Position numbers and translations under genes: made by a program
In this document: in pieces, positions 62,351 to 64,000 of the stretch
Layout of the letters: each line of letters starts with the position of its first letter
Numbering within the stretch: position 1 is the stretch's first letter
DNA from: Oligoflexia bacterium
GTDB taxonomy: Bacteria; Bdellovibrionota; UBA1018
Assembly: GCA_903895855.1 (NCBI GenBank)
Contig: CAITVN010000189.1
Coordinates: 1-64,000 of the forward strand
DNA length: 64,000 nucleotides
Direction of reading: 5' to 3'
Notes under the pieces: generated by a model
The model's input: the letters and a program-made list of their open reading frames with translations, nothing else
What the model was told of the DNA's origin: nothing
Databases searched by the model: none

Positions 62351-63868
62351 ATGAAAATCAGAGGGCATTGGCTGAACCGATTCCTAATGCAACTGACATT
62401 TGTGGGCGCCATAAGTCATATGCAAACATCTTCCCATAGCGTTATGGCAAATGATTCGACCGCTCATCTAAGGGTTGAGATCAGTCCGTCTCTGCCACTT
62501 GATCCATTAGCGATACAAACGATGGCAGATTACGATTTGACCTTGTGCCTCTATCGGACTTGGTTTGAATATGATGAGGGACGAAAAGCCATGCCGGGAA
62601 TTGTGAGCGCTTGGCAATTTGACGACGCCGGTGGTAAATATATTTTTACTATTGCTCCGCAAACCAAATGGTCTGATGGTTCGCCCCTTACTTCAGATCA
62701 GTTAATTTCAAACTTGAAACGTGCGGTCTACGTCAAGAAAGACAGTTTTGGCGGCGCCATTAGTGAAATTGTTGCAATTGAAAAAGCGAAAGTATTGTCA
62801 TCTACTAAATTTGAACTACCAACACGAAATGGCAAGCCATCTGAGTCATTTTTTCAGAGAATGGGATCTATTTTCTTAGCGCCGATTCATCCTTCTGATT
62901 TTGACTCAAATTTCGCTATAAAAGGTAACCAACTATCTAGTGGCCCCTACAAAATTGAATCGATTACTCCCACCCAGCTTTCACTGGCAATAAACACCAA
63001 TGACGGGCTAGCGCCAAAAGAACGGGTGTCAATCATTGCAATGAAGCGAGATTCAGTCACGCAACTGAATGATTTTATCTTGGGCAAGAGCTGGGCAAAT
63101 ATCTTGCAAACAGCAACCTTAATGCCATTGTCTCTTGCCACTCAAGTACAAGCAAAGAAGCTCCCGTATTGGACTCGTGGTATCGATCGGGTCTCTAGAC
63201 TAAAGCCACTCGGGACAGGGGCAAAACTTGAGGAACGGCGACACTTTCTTGTAGAGTTCGGCAAGGTTTGGCGCACTCTTGATCTTGGTGTCCTCTCTTT
63301 TAATGCAAAACGTGCTCTCAGCTTGCAGCCACTAGGCTATCCATTATTCAATGAACTAGACTACGGCCGAGCAAGGGCAACGAATGGTAAATTGCTAAAA
63401 TCTATAAAAATAGTAGTTCGTCATGGTCCTCAATTTGAGGTTCAACGCCCCTTAATCGAAAAAGCGGCTCAAGCCCTCGGAGTAAAAGTGCAGTGGGTGT
63501 CAGTTAAAACCTATGCCGAGAGCAGCGCCGCCGAAAAAGCCGATCCTGAAATTGGATTTAACCTGATTAGCTTTGGAGTAGCCGACCCTGAGCCGGCTAC
63601 CTGGATGGGATTAGTGTTGGATGAAACTGGCTTCTTTTCAGATGTAGAGAAGCAAGATGTGATTGAGTTCAAGAAAATGGCCGCAATTGCAGATAAGGCA
63701 AAAGAGATCGCAGAGTTTAAGAAATTACTTGAAAAAATGGCCTATCGTGGCAGCTATTTGCCTCTCTTACATTTCTCTACATTATCTATTGGGCAGGTCG
63801 GGATCAATTTTAACGGGATAAAAGAACTCGATGAAACAGTGGATTATTCGAAACTTATCGTACGGTAA
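62351..63868 (+). CDS. Family 5 extracellular solute-binding protein (locus B)
   Basis: A 505-residue SBP_bac_5 protein with a signal peptide (FLMQLTFVGAISHMQTSSHSVMA-like, in segments). KYIFTIAPQTKWSDGSPLTS is the conserved start of the family and SSGPYKIESI follows. The protein is a distant paralogue of the one at 26837. It starts 22 bases after the small peptide gene. Again no permease genes accompany it, which argues for peptide sensing or chaperoning rather than simple import. Confidence 0.8.
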   Translation: MKIRGHWLNRFLMQLTFVGAISHMQTSSHSVMANDSTAHLRVEISPSLPLDPLAIQTMADYDLTLCLYRTWFEYDEGRKAMPGIVSAWQFDDAGGKYIFTIAPQTKWSDGSPLTSDQLISNLKRAVYVKKDSFGGAISEIVAIEKAKVLSSTKFELPTRNGKPSESFFQRMGSIFLAPIHPSDFDSNFAIKGNQLSSGPYKIESITPTQLSLAINTNDGLAPKERVSIIAMKRDSVTQLNDFILGKSWANILQTATLMPLSLATQVQAKKLPYWTRGIDRVSRLKPLGTGAKLEERRHFLVEFGKVWRTLDLGVLSFNAKRALSLQPLGYPLFNELDYGRARATNGKLLKSIKIVVRHGPQFEVQRPLIEKAAQALGVKVQWVSVKTYAESSAAEKADPEIGFNLISFGVADPEPATWMGLVLDETGFFSDVEKQDVIEFKKMAAIADKAKEIAEFKKLLEKMAYRGSYLPLLHFSTLSIGQVGINFNGIKELDETVDYSKLIVR

Positions 63869-63884
63869 TGCAGGTAAGTCTATC

Positions 63885-64000
63885 ATGACCAAGGGTATAT
63901 CCTTTGGTATTGTACTGTGGTGTTTAATCGAGATACCTACGCTGTTCTTATTAGTAGATTACCTAAATAAGCATGAGGCACAGATCACGGGCGGCCGTCG
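63885..64000 (+). CDS. Start of a membrane protein, possibly the locus B kinase (partial)
   Basis: The first 38 codons of a gene that runs off the window. AGGTAAG lies eight bases before the ATG. Residues 4-25 (GISFGIVLWCLIEIPTLFLL) form a transmembrane helix. Locus A has a membrane histidine kinase with the same kind of beginning, so this may be its counterpart, but no kinase motif is within the window. Confidence 0.5.
   Translation, partial: MTKGISFGIVLWCLIEIPTLFLLVDYLNKHEAQITGGR

Larger units (their letters stand above)
60197..64000. mobile_element. Probable genomic island carrying YcaO locus B
   Basis: The region right of the tRNA-Ser fragment holds a broken toxin-antitoxin pair and the second YcaO locus and runs off the window. 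If the fragment is the displaced end of the tRNA, the element extends rightward and a complete tRNA-Ser should lie at its far end. No integrase gene is visible in the window. Assignment is inferred. Confidence 0.45.

Noticed and set aside
1-64000. CRISPR arrays, rRNA genes and complete insertion sequences
   Set aside because: No regularly spaced repeats, rRNA sequence or transposase gene was seen in the window.

Overview
The window looks like chromosome of a Gram-negative, Bdellovibrionota-like bacterium (inference). It is rich in signal peptides, lipoproteins and secreted zinc-peptidase-like proteins. It carries a TIGR02147-type regulator, a probable ethylmalonyl-CoA-pathway operon and a split acyl-CoA mutase. 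No rRNA and no complete tRNA gene were seen; the only tRNA sequence is a 3' fragment near 60.2 kb.

Layout. 0-1.7 kb: a decayed and an intact AAA/DUF4143 ATPase separated by two palindromes. 1.7-6.1 kb (minus strand): methylsuccinyl-CoA dehydrogenase-like, MaoC hydratase and acyl-CoA mutase large-subunit genes. 6.2-12.6 kb: a thermolysin-like lipoprotein peptidase followed by a separate propeptide-like protein, another secreted zincin, a TIGR02147 regulator and a C45-type hydrolase. 12.6-19.4 kb: a probable radical-SAM RiPP locus with precursor, SPASM maturase, second radical SAM enzyme, S9 peptidase and divergent ABC exporter. 19.4-22.6 kb: a NitT/TauT-type ABC transporter. 22.7-26.4 kb: a secreted matrixin-like protease and neighbours. 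26.4-33.0 kb: a YcaO / family-5 binding protein / hybrid histidine kinase / MFS locus ending in a decayed second kinase copy. 33.1-39.6 kb: small exported proteins and two more AAA ATPases, one truncated. 39.7-43.2 kb: Lon and RNA polymerase omega. 43.4-53.0 kb: a GT87-like membrane protein, a phosphoesterase, lipoproteins, a tandem-repeat protein and a MazF-type toxin-antitoxin pair. 53.1-53.4 kb: a 338-bp near-palindrome. 53.4-60.1 kb: an acyl-CoA ligase, a lipoprotein, a methyltransferase, a PhnA-domain protein and a BlaI-type regulator. 60.2 kb to the end: a 3' fragment of tRNA-Ser, a broken toxin-antitoxin pair and a second YcaO locus with a small Ser/Cys/Gly-rich peptide gene, a family-5 binding protein and the start of a membrane protein.

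The most interesting point is that YcaO plus an orphan family-5 peptide-binding protein occurs twice. In the first copy it is translationally coupled to a membrane-bound hybrid histidine kinase. In the second copy a small peptide gene lies between YcaO and the binding protein, next to a tRNA-Ser scar that suggests a mobile island. I propose, as inference, a peptide modification and sensing system. The separate radical-SAM locus at 12.6-19.4 kb is a second candidate natural-product system.
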